DNA of 64,000 nt from Burkholderia territorii (GCF_902833055.1 NZ_CADFEJ010000001.1:248001-312000); one strand, 5' to 3'. Positions 7,753 through 16,969 are shown, counted from the stretch's first letter. The notes: a model not told the origin generated them from the letters alone. Program-made: numbers and translations.

Positions 7753-9336
7753 TCAGGCCGCTTCGGCGGAAGTGGAAGCGGAAGCGGCGGGCGCGGCGAC
7801 GGGCCGCGCGGTCGTGTCGTGGCTCGGCGCGCGATACGCGTGGTAATCGGCGATCGAGAAGTGCGCGGTCGCCTGGCGGAAGCGCCACGTGAAGCCGGGC
7901 CACAGGGTCGTGTTTTTGCCGGTGCGCGGATCGAGGTACCAGCTCTTGCAGCCTCCCGTCGACCAGATCGCCTTCTTCAGCTTGCCCTGCAGGTCGCTGT
8001 TGTACTGCGCCTCGACGAGCGGGCGCACCTCGATCGCATCGGCGCGTTCGCGGCGCATCGCGTTCAGCGCGCCGAGGATGTATTCGATCTGCGACTCGAT
8101 CATGAACACCATCGAGTTGTGACCGAGGCCGGTGTTCGGGCCGACGATCATGAAGAAGTTCGGGTAGCCCGGCAGCGTCGTGCCGAGATACGCGTGCGCG
8201 CCGTCGCGCCAGGCATCGACGATGTCGAGGCCGCCGCGGCCGATGATCGCGCCGCGCGGATACGGATCGGCGACCTGGAAGCCCGTGCCGTAGATCAGGC
8301 AGTCGACCTCATGACGCTTGCCGTCGGTCGTCACGACCGCGTCGGCTTCGATATGGTCGATGCCGGTCGTGATCACGTCGACGTTCTTGCGCGACAGCGC
8401 CGGGTAGTAGTCGTTCGAGATCAGCACGCGCTTGCAGCCGAGCGTGTAGTTCGGCGTGACGGCCTTGCGCAGTTCCGGATCGGGAATCTGCTTGCGGATA
8501 TGGCGCAGCGCGAGCTTCTGCACGTTCTTCATCAGCGACGGATGGATCGCGAAGCCGAGCACGCGCGATTCGAGCATCCAGTAGATGCCGCTGCGCACGA
8601 TTTTCTGCGTGAACGGCAGCGTGCGGAACAGCCATTTCTCGAGGCCGGTCAGGTTGCGATCGGGCTTCGGCATGATCCACGGCGGCGTGCGCTGGAACAG
8701 CGCGAGTTCCTTCACGCGCGGGGCAATCTGCGGCACGAACTGGATCGCGCTCGCGCCGGTGCCGATCACCGCGACGCGCTTGCCTTCGAGCGCGTAGTCG
8801 TGATCCCACTGCTGCGAATGGAACGCGTGGCCCTTGAAGTCCTCCACACCGGGAATCGCCGGCAGCGCGGCGCGCGACAGCCCGCCCATCCCCGACACCA
8901 GCACGCGCGCCGACAGCCGTTTGCCGTTCGCGAACGTGAGGCGCCAGCGTTGCGCGGCTTCGTCGTATTCCGCGCGCTGCAATTCGTGGTTCAGGCGCAG
9001 GTGCGGGCCGACGCCGAAGCGCTGCACGCAATCTTCCAGATACGCGCGGATCTCCGGCTGCGGCGCGAACATGCGCGTCCAGCGCGGGTTCGGCGCGAAC
9101 GAGAACGAATAGACGTGCGATTGCACGTCGCACGCACACCCGGGGTAATGGTTGTCGCGCCACGTGCCGCCGACCGACGCGGCCTTCTCGAGAACGACGA
9201 AGTCGGTCACGCCGGTCTGCCGCAGGCGAATGGCCATCCCGAGACCGGCGAAGCCGGTGCCGATGATAGCGATGTCGATGGTTTCGTCCGGGCCGTCATG
9301 GCCGGGCGGGCCGAAAGGCAACGTGCGAGCATTCAT
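7753..9336 (-). CDS. FAD-dependent Baeyer-Villiger-type monooxygenase
   Basis: A 527-residue flavoprotein. Two Rossmann motifs are present: GTGFAG (about 26-31, FAD) and GTGASA (about 192-197, NADPH). The Baeyer-Villiger fingerprint FxGxxxHxxxW is met exactly by FKGHAFHSQQW (167-177). Such enzymes insert oxygen next to a ketone using NADPH. I place the start at 9336, where GGAGA stands 8 nt upstream; an ATG 24 nt further out has no ribosome site and crowds the promoter operator. First gene of the operon with SDR, PF10118 protein and alpha/beta hydrolase. The Ala/Ser-rich tail after about 505 is not conserved. Confidence 0.9.
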   Translation of the reverse strand: MNARTLPFGPPGHDGPDETIDIAIIGTGFAGLGMAIRLRQTGVTDFVVLEKAASVGGTWRDNHYPGCACDVQSHVYSFSFAPNPRWTRMFAPQPEIRAYLEDCVQRFGVGPHLRLNHELQRAEYDEAAQRWRLTFANGKRLSARVLVSGMGGLSRAALPAIPGVEDFKGHAFHSQQWDHDYALEGKRVAVIGTGASAIQFVPQIAPRVKELALFQRTPPWIMPKPDRNLTGLEKWLFRTLPFTQKIVRSGIYWMLESRVLGFAIHPSLMKNVQKLALRHIRKQIPDPELRKAVTPNYTLGCKRVLISNDYYPALSRKNVDVITTGIDHIEADAVVTTDGKRHEVDCLIYGTGFQVADPYPRGAIIGRGGLDIVDAWRDGAHAYLGTTLPGYPNFFMIVGPNTGLGHNSMVFMIESQIEYILGALNAMRRERADAIEVRPLVEAQYNSDLQGKLKKAIWSTGGCKSWYLDPRTGKNTTLWPGFTWRFRQATAHFSIADYHAYRAPSHDTTARPVAAPAASASTSAEAA

Positions 9337-9368
9337 CCGGGTGTCTCCGATCTGGCTCATTTTTGAAT

Positions 9369-9388
9369 GTTACATTGTGTGATGTAAC
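9369..9388. promoter_or_regulatory. palindromic operator upstream of the monooxygenase operon
   Basis: A perfect 7-bp inverted repeat, GTTACAT-N6-ATGTAAC, 33 nt ahead of the chosen start codon. Size, symmetry and position fit a TetR-type repressor site; no TetR gene lies in the window. Confidence 0.55.
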
Positions 9389-9579
9389 GATAGTGGGTGA
9401 ACCCGGAAACCGCAAGAGGCTAGAAGCGGCGCTCTAAGGGCCGGAAGCCGCGCGGGGAAAGGCTGAGCGAGGTTTGGAACGGGTCGGTTTCCGCATTGCG
9501 GAATGCGCGGAAACGGCCGCCGGCAGGGCGGGAGCGGCGGCGGAGGAGGCCACCGGCGCGCGGCGGCCTGTTTGAAACA

Positions 9580-10254
9580 CTATCGGGGCCGGATCGTCCG
9601 GGCAGCCGTCTCATGGAAAACCCCGGCGACGATCGTGACCTGCGCGAGCGCGTAGAGGCCCCAGATCAGATAGTCGATGCCGGGAAAGCCGCCGAGGAAC
9701 CGCCCGACGCCGATCAGCGTGTCGGAGCCGACGAAGATCAGGCTGCCGATGGCGACCAGCGGGCCGCGCGTGCGTGCGGCGAGCGCGAAGCTTGCCATCG
9801 CGCACAGCACGAGCATGTAGATGGCGACCGGCGCGAGCAGCTCGCCGAGGTGCGGGAGGAATGCGGCGTAGAACGCCGGCGCGGCGATCCACAGGCCGAT
9901 CAGCGCGAGGATGCGCCAGCCGTGCGGCCGCGCGCGCCAGCGCACGAAGATCGCGCTGTAGCACAGGTGTGTCAGCAGGAACGCGCCGAGCCCGAGGACG
10001 AACGACAGCGGCCAGTCCGGCAGCGCGAGCAGCACGTCGCCGAGCACGGCCGTGGCGAGCGCCGCGCATAGCCATGCCCGTTCGCGCGGTGCCGCGCAGG
10101 TGCCGCCGGCCGCGAGCAGCAGGATGCCCATCGCGGCTTTCGCGACGGCCTGGCCGGGATAGGGCGCGGCCGCGAGCGACAGCCCGTACAGCAGCGCGGC
10201 GGCGACCGCGAGCGGCCAGAGCCGGCGATAGGTGGCTGGGAGGGTAGCGATCAA
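9580..10254 (-). CDS. lysoplasmalogenase-like membrane protein (YhhN family)
   Basis: A polytopic membrane protein of about 224 residues with seven to eight hydrophobic segments, matching the YhhN/TMEM86 family, whose characterised members hydrolyse the vinyl-ether bond of lysoplasmalogens. Family-like blocks: LLGDVLLALP-type segment (AVLGDVLLALPDW) and the C-terminal GSLIFVGSDTLIGVGRF, both with conserved acidic residues in membrane helices. I prefer a TTG start at 10254, which has GGAGA 8 nt upstream; an ATG at 10323 would add a polar stretch with no ribosome site. It stands alone. Substrate in a bacterium without plasmalogens is uncertain. Confidence 0.8.
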   Translation of the reverse strand: MIATLPATYRRLWPLAVAAALLYGLSLAAAPYPGQAVAKAAMGILLLAAGGTCAAPRERAWLCAALATAVLGDVLLALPDWPLSFVLGLGAFLLTHLCYSAIFVRWRARPHGWRILALIGLWIAAPAFYAAFLPHLGELLAPVAIYMLVLCAMASFALAARTRGPLVAIGSLIFVGSDTLIGVGRFLGGFPGIDYLIWGLYALAQVTIVAGVFHETAARTIRPR

Positions 10255-10531
10255 GGCGGGTGTCTCCGGATTGTTGTCGTCTGCGATGGACGGCGCGCTG
10301 TCGTGAGCGCGGCTGCAGGCCATTATCCGGAAGAACGGGTGGGGGAAAACCGGGGAATCCTTCTAGCGCATGGTTCCGGCCGCACATCCCGCGTGCGGGT
10401 CGACGTGTTCGCGGCGCTAGAGGGATGCGGCGATGCACGTAGCCGGCGTGCGCATACGGCGGCGGTGGAACGAGAAAAGCGGACGGGGAGGGTACCCCGG
10501 CCGCCTTGCTCGAACGAGCGCCCGCCGCGCG

Positions 10532-11512
10532 TTACTTGGCCGCGAGCGCGCTCGCGACGCGCTTGTCGCTCCACGCGTTGTCCGCGACGCTCAGCTTTTG
10601 CGGAATCAGCTTCGCCGCATAAAAGGCATCGGCCACGCCTTGCTGAACCGCGACGATCTTCTCGTCGACCGGCACCGCGCCGAACGGCACGCGCTTGAGC
10701 CACGTTTCGACGAGCGGCAGCGGCAGGCCGACCTTCGGCGCGATCAGCGCGGCCGTCTCGGCCGGATGCCCATTGACCCACAGGCCCGTTTCGCGCAATT
10801 GCTTCAGGATCGTGCCGACCACGTCGGGATGCTGCTCCGCGAAGTCGCGCGTTGCCTCGTAGAAGTTGTTCGCGGGCGTGAGGCCCGTGTAGTCGGACAG
10901 CGTGCGGATCTTCAGCGAATTCTGGGCGGCCGCGTAGTACGGATCCCAGACGGCCCACGCGTCGACGTTGCCGCTCTCGAACGCGGCGCGCGCGTCGGCG
11001 GGCGGCAGGTACACGGGGCGGATCTCGTCGTAGCCCACGCCGGCCTTTTTCAGCGCCTCGAGCAGCAGGTAGTTCGCGCTCGAGCCTTTCTGCAGCGCGA
11101 CCTTCTTGCCGCGCAGGTCGGCGAGCGAGCGGACCGGCGAATCGGCTTTCACGAACACGGCTTCATTGTGCGGCGACGGCGGTTCCGCGCCGACGTACAC
11201 GAAGCGCACGCCGGCCGCCTGCGCGAACACCGGCGGCGGCGCGCCCGTGTAGCCGAAGTCGATGCTGTTCGCATTCAGCGCTTCGAGCAATTGCGGGCCG
11301 GCCGGGAATTCGAACCACCGGACGTCGTAGCCGAGCGGCTTGAGCCGCGCCTCGAGCGAGCCCTGCGTCTTGACGACGGACAGCAGGCCGGCCTTCTGGA
11401 AGCCGATGCGCACAACCTTGTCGGTGCTGCCCTGCGCGAGCGCGGCGGTGGCGGTGAGCGCGACGAGCGTCGTCGCGGCGGCGCGGGTGATCCAGCGGGT
11501 GAAACGAATCAT
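10532..11512 (-). CDS. aliphatic sulfonate ABC transporter substrate-binding protein (SsuA-like)
   Basis: A 326-residue periplasmic binding protein with a signal peptide (residues 1-26, cleavage after ALA). Fold marks of the SsuA/TauA/NrtA type: IGFQKAGLLSVVK at the mature N-terminus, the DFGYTGAPPPVFAQAAG hinge region and the WAVWDPYYAAAQ block. It would capture sulfonates for an importer, but no permease or ATPase gene adjoins it, so it is an orphan or serves a transporter elsewhere. It lies downstream of the MerR gene on the same strand with a 123-nt gap, which may hold its own promoter. Confidence 0.87.
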   Translation of the reverse strand: MIRFTRWITRAAATTLVALTATAALAQGSTDKVVRIGFQKAGLLSVVKTQGSLEARLKPLGYDVRWFEFPAGPQLLEALNANSIDFGYTGAPPPVFAQAAGVRFVYVGAEPPSPHNEAVFVKADSPVRSLADLRGKKVALQKGSSANYLLLEALKKAGVGYDEIRPVYLPPADARAAFESGNVDAWAVWDPYYAAAQNSLKIRTLSDYTGLTPANNFYEATRDFAEQHPDVVGTILKQLRETGLWVNGHPAETAALIAPKVGLPLPLVETWLKRVPFGAVPVDEKIVAVQQGVADAFYAAKLIPQKLSVADNAWSDKRVASALAAK

Positions 11513-11635
11513 CGAACGGACTCCATGCGAAACGTCTTCGGGGAGCGGCGCGTGCCGCTCGGGTGGAAGAATCGTCGCACGGGCGATCGGGCCCGCAAAC
11601 GAAGCATTGCCGATATGAATATGACGCCGGCGCGC

Positions 11636-12475
11636 CTATGCTTTGTCGCCGTCGGCTTGCGGATCGGCCGTGCCGGCCTGCCGTGCCGCTTCGTCGCTCA
11701 GCTTCTTGTCGAGGATCGTCGCGACGCGGCCGCCGAGATAGGCGCTTGCCGCCGCCTCGAGCGCGCGGTTCGTCTCGCCTTCGACGAACACGGCCGCGAG
11801 CGGGCGCAGCCGCCAGATCGCGTCGACGAGCGCGGGCACGTCGTTGACCGGCGGCAGCGTGCCCGCGTCGTAACGGTCGAGCCGCTTCACGACGAGATCG
11901 ACGAGCAGCCGCGCGATCGCGTCGAAGTGCGGCCGCGCGAGGCTGATCACGTCGAGCAGCTCGCGCGGCGGGATGCCTTCCTTCGTCATCGCGGCCGCTG
12001 CCTCGAGCAGCGCGGGGCTTTTCGCGACGAACGACAGGCCGCGCCGTTCGAGCAGGCCGAGTTCGGTCACGCGCGACAGTTGCGATGCCGTCTGCGGGCC
12101 GAACATCTGCGCGAGCGCGGCGAGCGAATAGGTTTTCGGCAGTTCGTGCGACCAGCGGCCGCCGATCGCGTTTTCCAGGCCGAGGATCGAGCGCAGGTCG
12201 TGGCCTTCGTCGATCGCCTTGATCAGGTCCTGGATGTTCGACAGCGTATAGCCGCGCGCGAGCAGGTGGTTGATCAGCTTCAGGCGCGCGACGTGCGTGT
12301 CGTCGTAGATGCCGACGCGCCCGCGCTTCTCGGGCGGCGCGAGCAGGCCGCGATCCTGGTATGCGCGGACGTTGCGCACGGTCGTGTCGGACACGCGTGC
12401 GAGTTCGTCGACCGTGTACTCGTTGCGGGAATCCGCCGCGGCCTCGTCTGGCATGGTTGGAGTCTGTTTTGGCAT
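11636..12475 (-). CDS. MerR family transcriptional regulator
   Basis: A 279-residue regulator. Residues about 19-85 form the MerR winged helix-turn-helix (YTVDELARVSDTTVRNVRAY, then the wing with RVGIYDDTHVARLKLI). The remaining about 190 residues are a helical effector region with no metal-binding cysteines, so it is not a metal sensor of the classical type. It begins 9 nt after the acetyltransferase stop and is probably co-transcribed with it. Possible targets are that operon and the sulfonate-binding protein gene downstream; this is inferred from position only. Confidence 0.88.
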   Translation of the reverse strand: MPKQTPTMPDEAAADSRNEYTVDELARVSDTTVRNVRAYQDRGLLAPPEKRGRVGIYDDTHVARLKLINHLLARGYTLSNIQDLIKAIDEGHDLRSILGLENAIGGRWSHELPKTYSLAALAQMFGPQTASQLSRVTELGLLERRGLSFVAKSPALLEAAAAMTKEGIPPRELLDVISLARPHFDAIARLLVDLVVKRLDRYDAGTLPPVNDVPALVDAIWRLRPLAAVFVEGETNRALEAAASAYLGGRVATILDKKLSDEAARQAGTADPQADGDKA

Positions 12476-12484
12476 GCGGCCATT

Positions 12485-13048
12485 CTAGCGCGACGCGACA
12501 GGCTCGGGCGAGGCGGGCAGCGTGCGTGCGCCGTCGCCGAGCGCGCGCTGCATCAGCGCGGTATCGATCCAGCGGCCGTGCTTGAAACCGACCGCCTTGA
12601 GCACGCCCGCCGGCTCGAAACCGAATGCGCTGTGCAGCGAAGTCGAGCCGCCGGTGCCGCCGTCGGCGATCACCGCGATCATCTGCCGCCACGGGCCGGC
12701 CTCGCAACGCGCGATCAGCGCCGCGAGGAGCGCGCGGCCGATGCCGCGGCCGCGCTGCGCGTCGTCGATGTAGATCGAATCCTCGATCGTGTGACGGTAC
12801 GCCGTGCGTGTGCGATACGGCGTCGCGTACGCGTAGCCGGCGATGCGGCCGTCGCATTCGGCGACGAGATAAGGCAGCCCGTGGCGCAGCACCGCGTCGC
12901 GGCGGGCCCGCAGTTCGTCGACGTCGGGCGGCGTCTCTTCGAACGACGCGACGCTGTGGCGCACGTGGTGCGCGTAGATCGCGTGAATGGCGGCGAGATC
13001 GGCATCGGTCGCGTCGCGGACGACGACGCAGGCGGGGGCGGCGGACAT
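12485..13048 (-). CDS. GNAT N-acetyltransferase, phosphinothricin acetyltransferase-like
   Basis: A 187-residue GNAT enzyme of the Pat/MnaT branch, which acetylates amino groups of methionine analogues and phosphinothricin with acetyl-CoA. Typical blocks: IYAHHVRHSVASFEETPP near the N-terminus, the acetyl-CoA loop QRGRGIGRAL, and the C-terminal FKHGRWIDTALMQ. I chose the start at 13048 because the sequence beyond it is not family-like. It leads a two-gene unit with the MerR regulator. Whether it confers resistance to a natural inhibitor cannot be judged from sequence. Confidence 0.87.
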   Translation of the reverse strand: MSAAPACVVVRDATDADLAAIHAIYAHHVRHSVASFEETPPDVDELRARRDAVLRHGLPYLVAECDGRIAGYAYATPYRTRTAYRHTIEDSIYIDDAQRGRGIGRALLAALIARCEAGPWRQMIAVIADGGTGGSTSLHSAFGFEPAGVLKAVGFKHGRWIDTALMQRALGDGARTLPASPEPVASR

Positions 13049-13144
13049 GGTGGCGGAGCGATCGGACGAAACCGCTACTATGCCCGCCGCGACGCGGCGC
13101 CGTAAAGGCATGGATCGCGTCGCGCGCTCGGCAGGAGCCGGGGC

Positions 13145-14110
13145 CTACAAATGCCCGTCCGCTTCGCGAACCGCGTCGGCGATTGCGTCCGCGACGCGCT
13201 GCACGCGCGGCGAGCGCCGCACGTCCGGGTGGACGACGAGCCAGATCTCGCGCTCGACATCGCAACGAGGCACGGACGTCAACTCGACGAGCGCGGCGGC
13301 GCGCGGCAGCGACGGGTCGCTGGGAAGCGGCGGCGTGCCCGCGCCCGCGTCGGCATCCGTCGCCGACGTGTCGACGAGAAAGCGCGGCAGCAACGCGACG
13401 CCCGCGCCGGCCACGCACGCACGATGCAGCGCGGCCAGGTCGTTGGCGATGAACGCGAAGCGGCGCCCGGCCGCGAAGCGTTCGAGCCATTGCTGCTGCG
13501 GCATTTGCGCGAGCGCGTCGTCGTAGCCGAGAAATGCCCAGGTGTCGGGCGGCGCGGCGGCCCAGTCGGGGGACGCGCACAGCGCGAAGCGCATCGTGCC
13601 GAGCCGGCGCGCGGCCAGCCCCGGTTCGGTCGGTCGCGACAGGCGCACCGCGAGGTCCGCTTCGCGCGCGTACAGGTTGGCCGCCTGCATCTCGCCCATC
13701 AGGTCGATCCGCAGCGCGGGCCACGCACGCAGCGCGCGGGCGAGCCGCGGCGCGAGGAAGTGGCTCGCGAATACCGGCGACGCCGACACGCGCACGACGC
13801 CATCGAGCGCCGCCGCTCCCTGCGCGGCGCGCGCGAATGCATGCACGTCGGCTTCGACGCGGGCGGCATGCTCGGCGAGATGCAGGCCTTCGTCGGTCGG
13901 CGGCCAGCCGCGCGGCAGCCGGTCGAACAGCCGGATGCCGATTGCGGACTCCAGCGCATCGATGCGCCGGGCGACCGTCGAATGCTGGACCTGTAGCGCT
14001 CGCGCGGCGGCCGACAGGCTGCCGCCGCGCATCACTGCCAGGAAATAGGGCAGGTCGTCCCAATTCATCGGCGGCGCGGATGCTGGCAGCGGATCGGTCG
14101 AATTTTGCAC
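13145..14110 (-). CDS. LysR family transcriptional regulator
   Basis: A 321-residue LysR protein. The N-terminal helix-turn-helix spans about residues 15-75 (FLAVMRGGSLSAAARALQVQHSTVARRIDALE), followed by a periplasmic-binding-like effector domain. An ATG 42 nt inside the frame, giving MNWDDLPYF, is an equally good start. It is divergent from the quinone oxidoreductase gene with a short shared control region, the classical LysR arrangement, so it most likely regulates that gene. Effector unknown. Confidence 0.9.
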   Translation of the reverse strand: MQNSTDPLPASAPPMNWDDLPYFLAVMRGGSLSAAARALQVQHSTVARRIDALESAIGIRLFDRLPRGWPPTDEGLHLAEHAARVEADVHAFARAAQGAAALDGVVRVSASPVFASHFLAPRLARALRAWPALRIDLMGEMQAANLYAREADLAVRLSRPTEPGLAARRLGTMRFALCASPDWAAAPPDTWAFLGYDDALAQMPQQQWLERFAAGRRFAFIANDLAALHRACVAGAGVALLPRFLVDTSATDADAGAGTPPLPSDPSLPRAAALVELTSVPRCDVEREIWLVVHPDVRRSPRVQRVADAIADAVREADGHL

Positions 14111-14148
14111 AGTAATTGGGCGGAAAACGGGAATTCCGATCGATTATG

Positions 14149-14166
14149 CACGATGGGATGATCGTG
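14149..14166. promoter_or_regulatory. candidate LysR operator between divergent genes
   Basis: Inverted repeat CACGAT-GGGATG-ATCGTG in the 83-bp region between the LysR gene and the quinone oxidoreductase gene, 28 nt ahead of the latter's start. Size is compatible with a LysR half-site pair; no binding data. Confidence 0.35.
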
Positions 14167-14193
14167 TCACACCATTCGATTGCGAGGAACGTC

Positions 14194-15192
14194 ATGACCC
14201 AAACTGCCACCGCCACCCGAATCGGCATCGACCGCTACGGCGACGCCGGCGTGCTGCGCCGCGTCGATGCGCCCGTCGCACCGCCCGGCGCCGGCGAGGT
14301 GCGGATTCGCCAGACCGCCGTCGGCGTGAACTTCGTCGACATCTATTTCAGGACCGGCGCGCATCCGTTGCCGGCACTGCCGGACGCGCTCGGTGTCGAG
14401 GCGGCCGGCGTGATCGATGCGGTCGGGGCCGGCGTGACGGGGCTGGTCCCGGGGCAGCGTGTCGCCTATGCGGGGCTGCCGACCGGCAGCTACGCGAGCG
14501 TGCGCACGCTGCCTGCCGAGCGCGTGGTGCCCGTGCCCGACGGCGTGAGCGACGACGCAGTCGCGGGCGGGCTACTGAAAGGCATTACCGTCTACATGCT
14601 GCTGCACCGCGTGCGTCAGGTGCATGCGGGCGACACCGTGCTCGTGCACGCGGCGGCGGGCGGTGTCGGATTGCTCGCGACGCAATGGGCGCGCGCGCTC
14701 GGCGCGCGGGTGATCGGCACGGTCGGTTCGGCCGCGAAGGCCGCCCTGGTGCGCGCGCGAGGCGCGGAGGCGGTGATCGACTATCGCGAGGCGGATTTCG
14801 TCGCGGCGGCCCGCGCATTCGGCGGCGGCGCGGGTGTCGACTATGCGATCGACGGAATCGGCGGCGACGTGCTCACGCGTACGCTCGGCGCGGTCCGGCC
14901 GTTCGGGATGGTCGCGAGCATCGGCCAGGTTGCCGCGATCGGCGCCCGGCAGACGTTCGACCTCGACGAACTGGGCCCGGCCCGCTCGATTGCGCTGGCG
15001 CGGCCGAGCGTGCTGGGCTTCATCGCGCGGGACGTGGCGGGGTACCGGGAGGCGGCGCGCGCGACGCTCGAACGGCTCGTGGGCGGGATGCACGTCGAAA
15101 TCGGCGCGCGCGTGCCGCTCGAGCAGGCGGCCGACGCGCATCGTCTGCTGGAATCGCGACAGACGACGGGCGCGGTGGTGCTGGTGCCGTGA
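14194..15192 (+). CDS. NADPH:quinone oxidoreductase, zinc-independent MDR family
   Basis: A 332-residue medium-chain reductase of the QOR type. The quinone-oxidoreductase block GVNFVDIYFRTG is at about 44-55, the nucleotide loop AAGGVG at 154-159, and the zinc-binding cysteines of alcohol dehydrogenases are absent. It would reduce quinones with NADPH in the cytoplasm. The start has GAGGAACGTC directly upstream. Divergent from a LysR gene that probably controls it, possibly in response to electrophiles or quinones. Confidence 0.9.
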   Translation: MTQTATATRIGIDRYGDAGVLRRVDAPVAPPGAGEVRIRQTAVGVNFVDIYFRTGAHPLPALPDALGVEAAGVIDAVGAGVTGLVPGQRVAYAGLPTGSYASVRTLPAERVVPVPDGVSDDAVAGGLLKGITVYMLLHRVRQVHAGDTVLVHAAAGGVGLLATQWARALGARVIGTVGSAAKAALVRARGAEAVIDYREADFVAAARAFGGGAGVDYAIDGIGGDVLTRTLGAVRPFGMVASIGQVAAIGARQTFDLDELGPARSIALARPSVLGFIARDVAGYREAARATLERLVGGMHVEIGARVPLEQAADAHRLLESRQTTGAVVLVP

Positions 15193-15279
15193 CGGCGGAC
15201 CGTGCATCGGGAGCGGCCGTTGCGCGGCGCCTGGCGGCGGGCAGGCGCCGCGATCACGGTGCCGCCGCCCGCTCGCCGA

Positions 15280-16809
15280 TCAGTGATGCTTGCGCAGCGG
15301 CGTGCTCTCGACGAACCACGCAAGCACGAACGCGATCGCGATCACGCCGGCGGCCGCGAGATACACGACGTGCAGCGACCCGGCGAACGCATGCAGATAC
15401 GCGTCGCGCACCGCATCGGGCAATTGGTGGACGGCCGCCGGGCCGAGCGCCGGGGGCAGCTCCGTGCCGGCCGGCAGCGCTTGCGTGAGCCGCGCCTGCA
15501 GCCCGTGCGAGAACAGCGCGCCGAACGCCGCGACGCCGAGCGAGCCGCCGATCGAGCGAAACAACGTCACGCCCGACGTCGCGACGCCCATGTGGCGGAA
15601 TTCGACCGTGTTCTGCACGGCGAGCGTGAGCACCGGCATCACCATGCCGAGCCCGATCCCGAGCAGCGCCATGTACGCGTACATCGTCCGCAGCGGCGTG
15701 TCGAGCGACAGCGTCGACAGCAGTGCCATCGCGATGCCGCCGATCAGCGTCCCCGCGATCGGAAACGGCCGATACGTGCCGAACCGCGAGATCAGCCGCC
15801 CGCTCGCGACCGACATCGCCAGCATCCCGCCCATCATCGGCAGCAGCTGCATGCCGGCCTGCGACGGCGTCGAGCCCTTCACGACCTGCAGATAGAGCGG
15901 AATGAAGGTGACCGAACCGAACAGCGCGATGCCGACGACGAAGCCGATCAGGCTCATCAGCACGAAGGTGCGCTGGCGGAACAGGTCGAGCGGCATGATC
16001 GGCTCGGCCGCGAGCCGTTCCTCGTAGATGAAGCCGCCGACCGCGACCACGCCGAGCACCAGCGTCATCCACAGCTGCGGCGACGACCACGGCAGCAGCG
16101 AACCGCCTTCGCTCGTGAACAGGATCACGCACGTGAGGGCCGTCGCGAGGAACGCGGCGCCCATGTAGTCGATCCGGTGCTTCACGTGCGCCGTGTGCGG
16201 CCGGAACGCGATGCCGATCACCGCGAGCGCGACGAAACCGAGCGGCAGGTTGATCGTGAAGATCCAGCGCCACGACAGGTGTTCGACCAGGAAGCCGCCG
16301 AGCAGCGGCCCGATGATCGTCGCGAGGCCGTATACGCCGCCGAACATGCCCTGATAACGCGCGCGGCGGTCGGGCGGCACGAGGTCGCCGATCGCGGCCA
16401 TCGTGACGACCATCAGCCCGCCGCCGCCGAGGCCTTGCAGCGCGCGCAGCACGATCAGTTGCGTCATGTCCTGCGCGACGCCGCACAGCGCGGAGCCCGC
16501 GAGAAACAGCACGATCGCGGCCTGCAGCACGATCTTGCGGCCGTACAGGTCGCCGAGCTTGCCGTACAGCGGCAGCACGACCGTCGACGACAGCAGGTAC
16601 GCGGTGACGACCCACGACAGCTGGTCGAGGCCGCCGAGCTCGCCGACGATGGTCGGCAGCGCGGTCGACACGATCGTCTGGTCGAGCGCGGACAACAGCA
16701 TGACCAGCAGCAGTGCGGCGACGATCAGCCCGGTCGGCGCGTCGCGGCGGGCCGCGTCGGCGGCCGGCGGGGTAACGAGGGTATCGGTTCTCATCGACAT
16801 ATCTGCCAT
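15280..16809 (-). CDS. MFS multidrug efflux transporter, DHA2 (EmrB/QacA) family
   Basis: A 509-residue drug:proton antiporter with 14 predicted membrane helices. Motifs: D1-type LLSALDQTIVSTALPTI in helix 1, motif A (GKLGDLYGRK) and the motif C region (YGLATIIGPLLGGFLVEH). Inner membrane. No adjacent membrane-fusion gene, so it probably acts alone or with separately encoded partners. Three Met codons (16809, 16800, 16794) are possible starts. A short inverted repeat, ATTGA-N8-TCAAT at 16839-16856 just upstream, could bind a MarR-type repressor, but the match is short. Confidence 0.92.
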   Translation of the reverse strand: MADMSMRTDTLVTPPAADAARRDAPTGLIVAALLLVMLLSALDQTIVSTALPTIVGELGGLDQLSWVVTAYLLSSTVVLPLYGKLGDLYGRKIVLQAAIVLFLAGSALCGVAQDMTQLIVLRALQGLGGGGLMVVTMAAIGDLVPPDRRARYQGMFGGVYGLATIIGPLLGGFLVEHLSWRWIFTINLPLGFVALAVIGIAFRPHTAHVKHRIDYMGAAFLATALTCVILFTSEGGSLLPWSSPQLWMTLVLGVVAVGGFIYEERLAAEPIMPLDLFRQRTFVLMSLIGFVVGIALFGSVTFIPLYLQVVKGSTPSQAGMQLLPMMGGMLAMSVASGRLISRFGTYRPFPIAGTLIGGIAMALLSTLSLDTPLRTMYAYMALLGIGLGMVMPVLTLAVQNTVEFRHMGVATSGVTLFRSIGGSLGVAAFGALFSHGLQARLTQALPAGTELPPALGPAAVHQLPDAVRDAYLHAFAGSLHVVYLAAAGVIAIAFVLAWFVESTPLRKHH

Positions 16810-16942
16810 GGCAGGAAACTGACCGAAATATAGAATCGATTGATTGCCTGGTCAATTTCTGCCGCATCTGGAATTGTTGCAGCCGTAACAGAAGATTGCG
16901 GGCGGGAAAATTGATCGCGATCAGCCCGGCAAAGGGCAGGGC

Positions 16943-16969
16943 TCAAGTTTTTTGCAGGCAAACCGTAAT
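16943..16969 (+). promoter_or_regulatory. sigma-28 (FliA) type promoter of the chemotaxis receptor gene
   Basis: TCAAGTTT, exactly 11 nt, then ACCGTAAT, against the flagellar sigma consensus TAAAGTTT-N11-GCCGATAA. Receptor genes are a usual target of this sigma factor. Transcription would begin near 16976. Confidence 0.6.

Noticed and set aside
6799-9366. Very long open frame antisense to the monooxygenase operon
   Set aside because: The high GC content keeps the opposite strand free of stops. The predicted protein is Arg/His-rich and of no family, while the minus strand encodes four convincing enzymes.
10433-13105. Long plus-strand frame opposite the sulfonate-binding, MerR and GNAT genes
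   Set aside because: Same composition effect; the translation is Arg/Ala/Asp-rich with no domain, and the minus-strand genes have family motifs and ribosome sites.
11163-14228. Thousand-residue minus-strand frame spanning four genes
   Set aside because: It crosses gene boundaries in a different frame and is Arg/Pro-rich nonsense.
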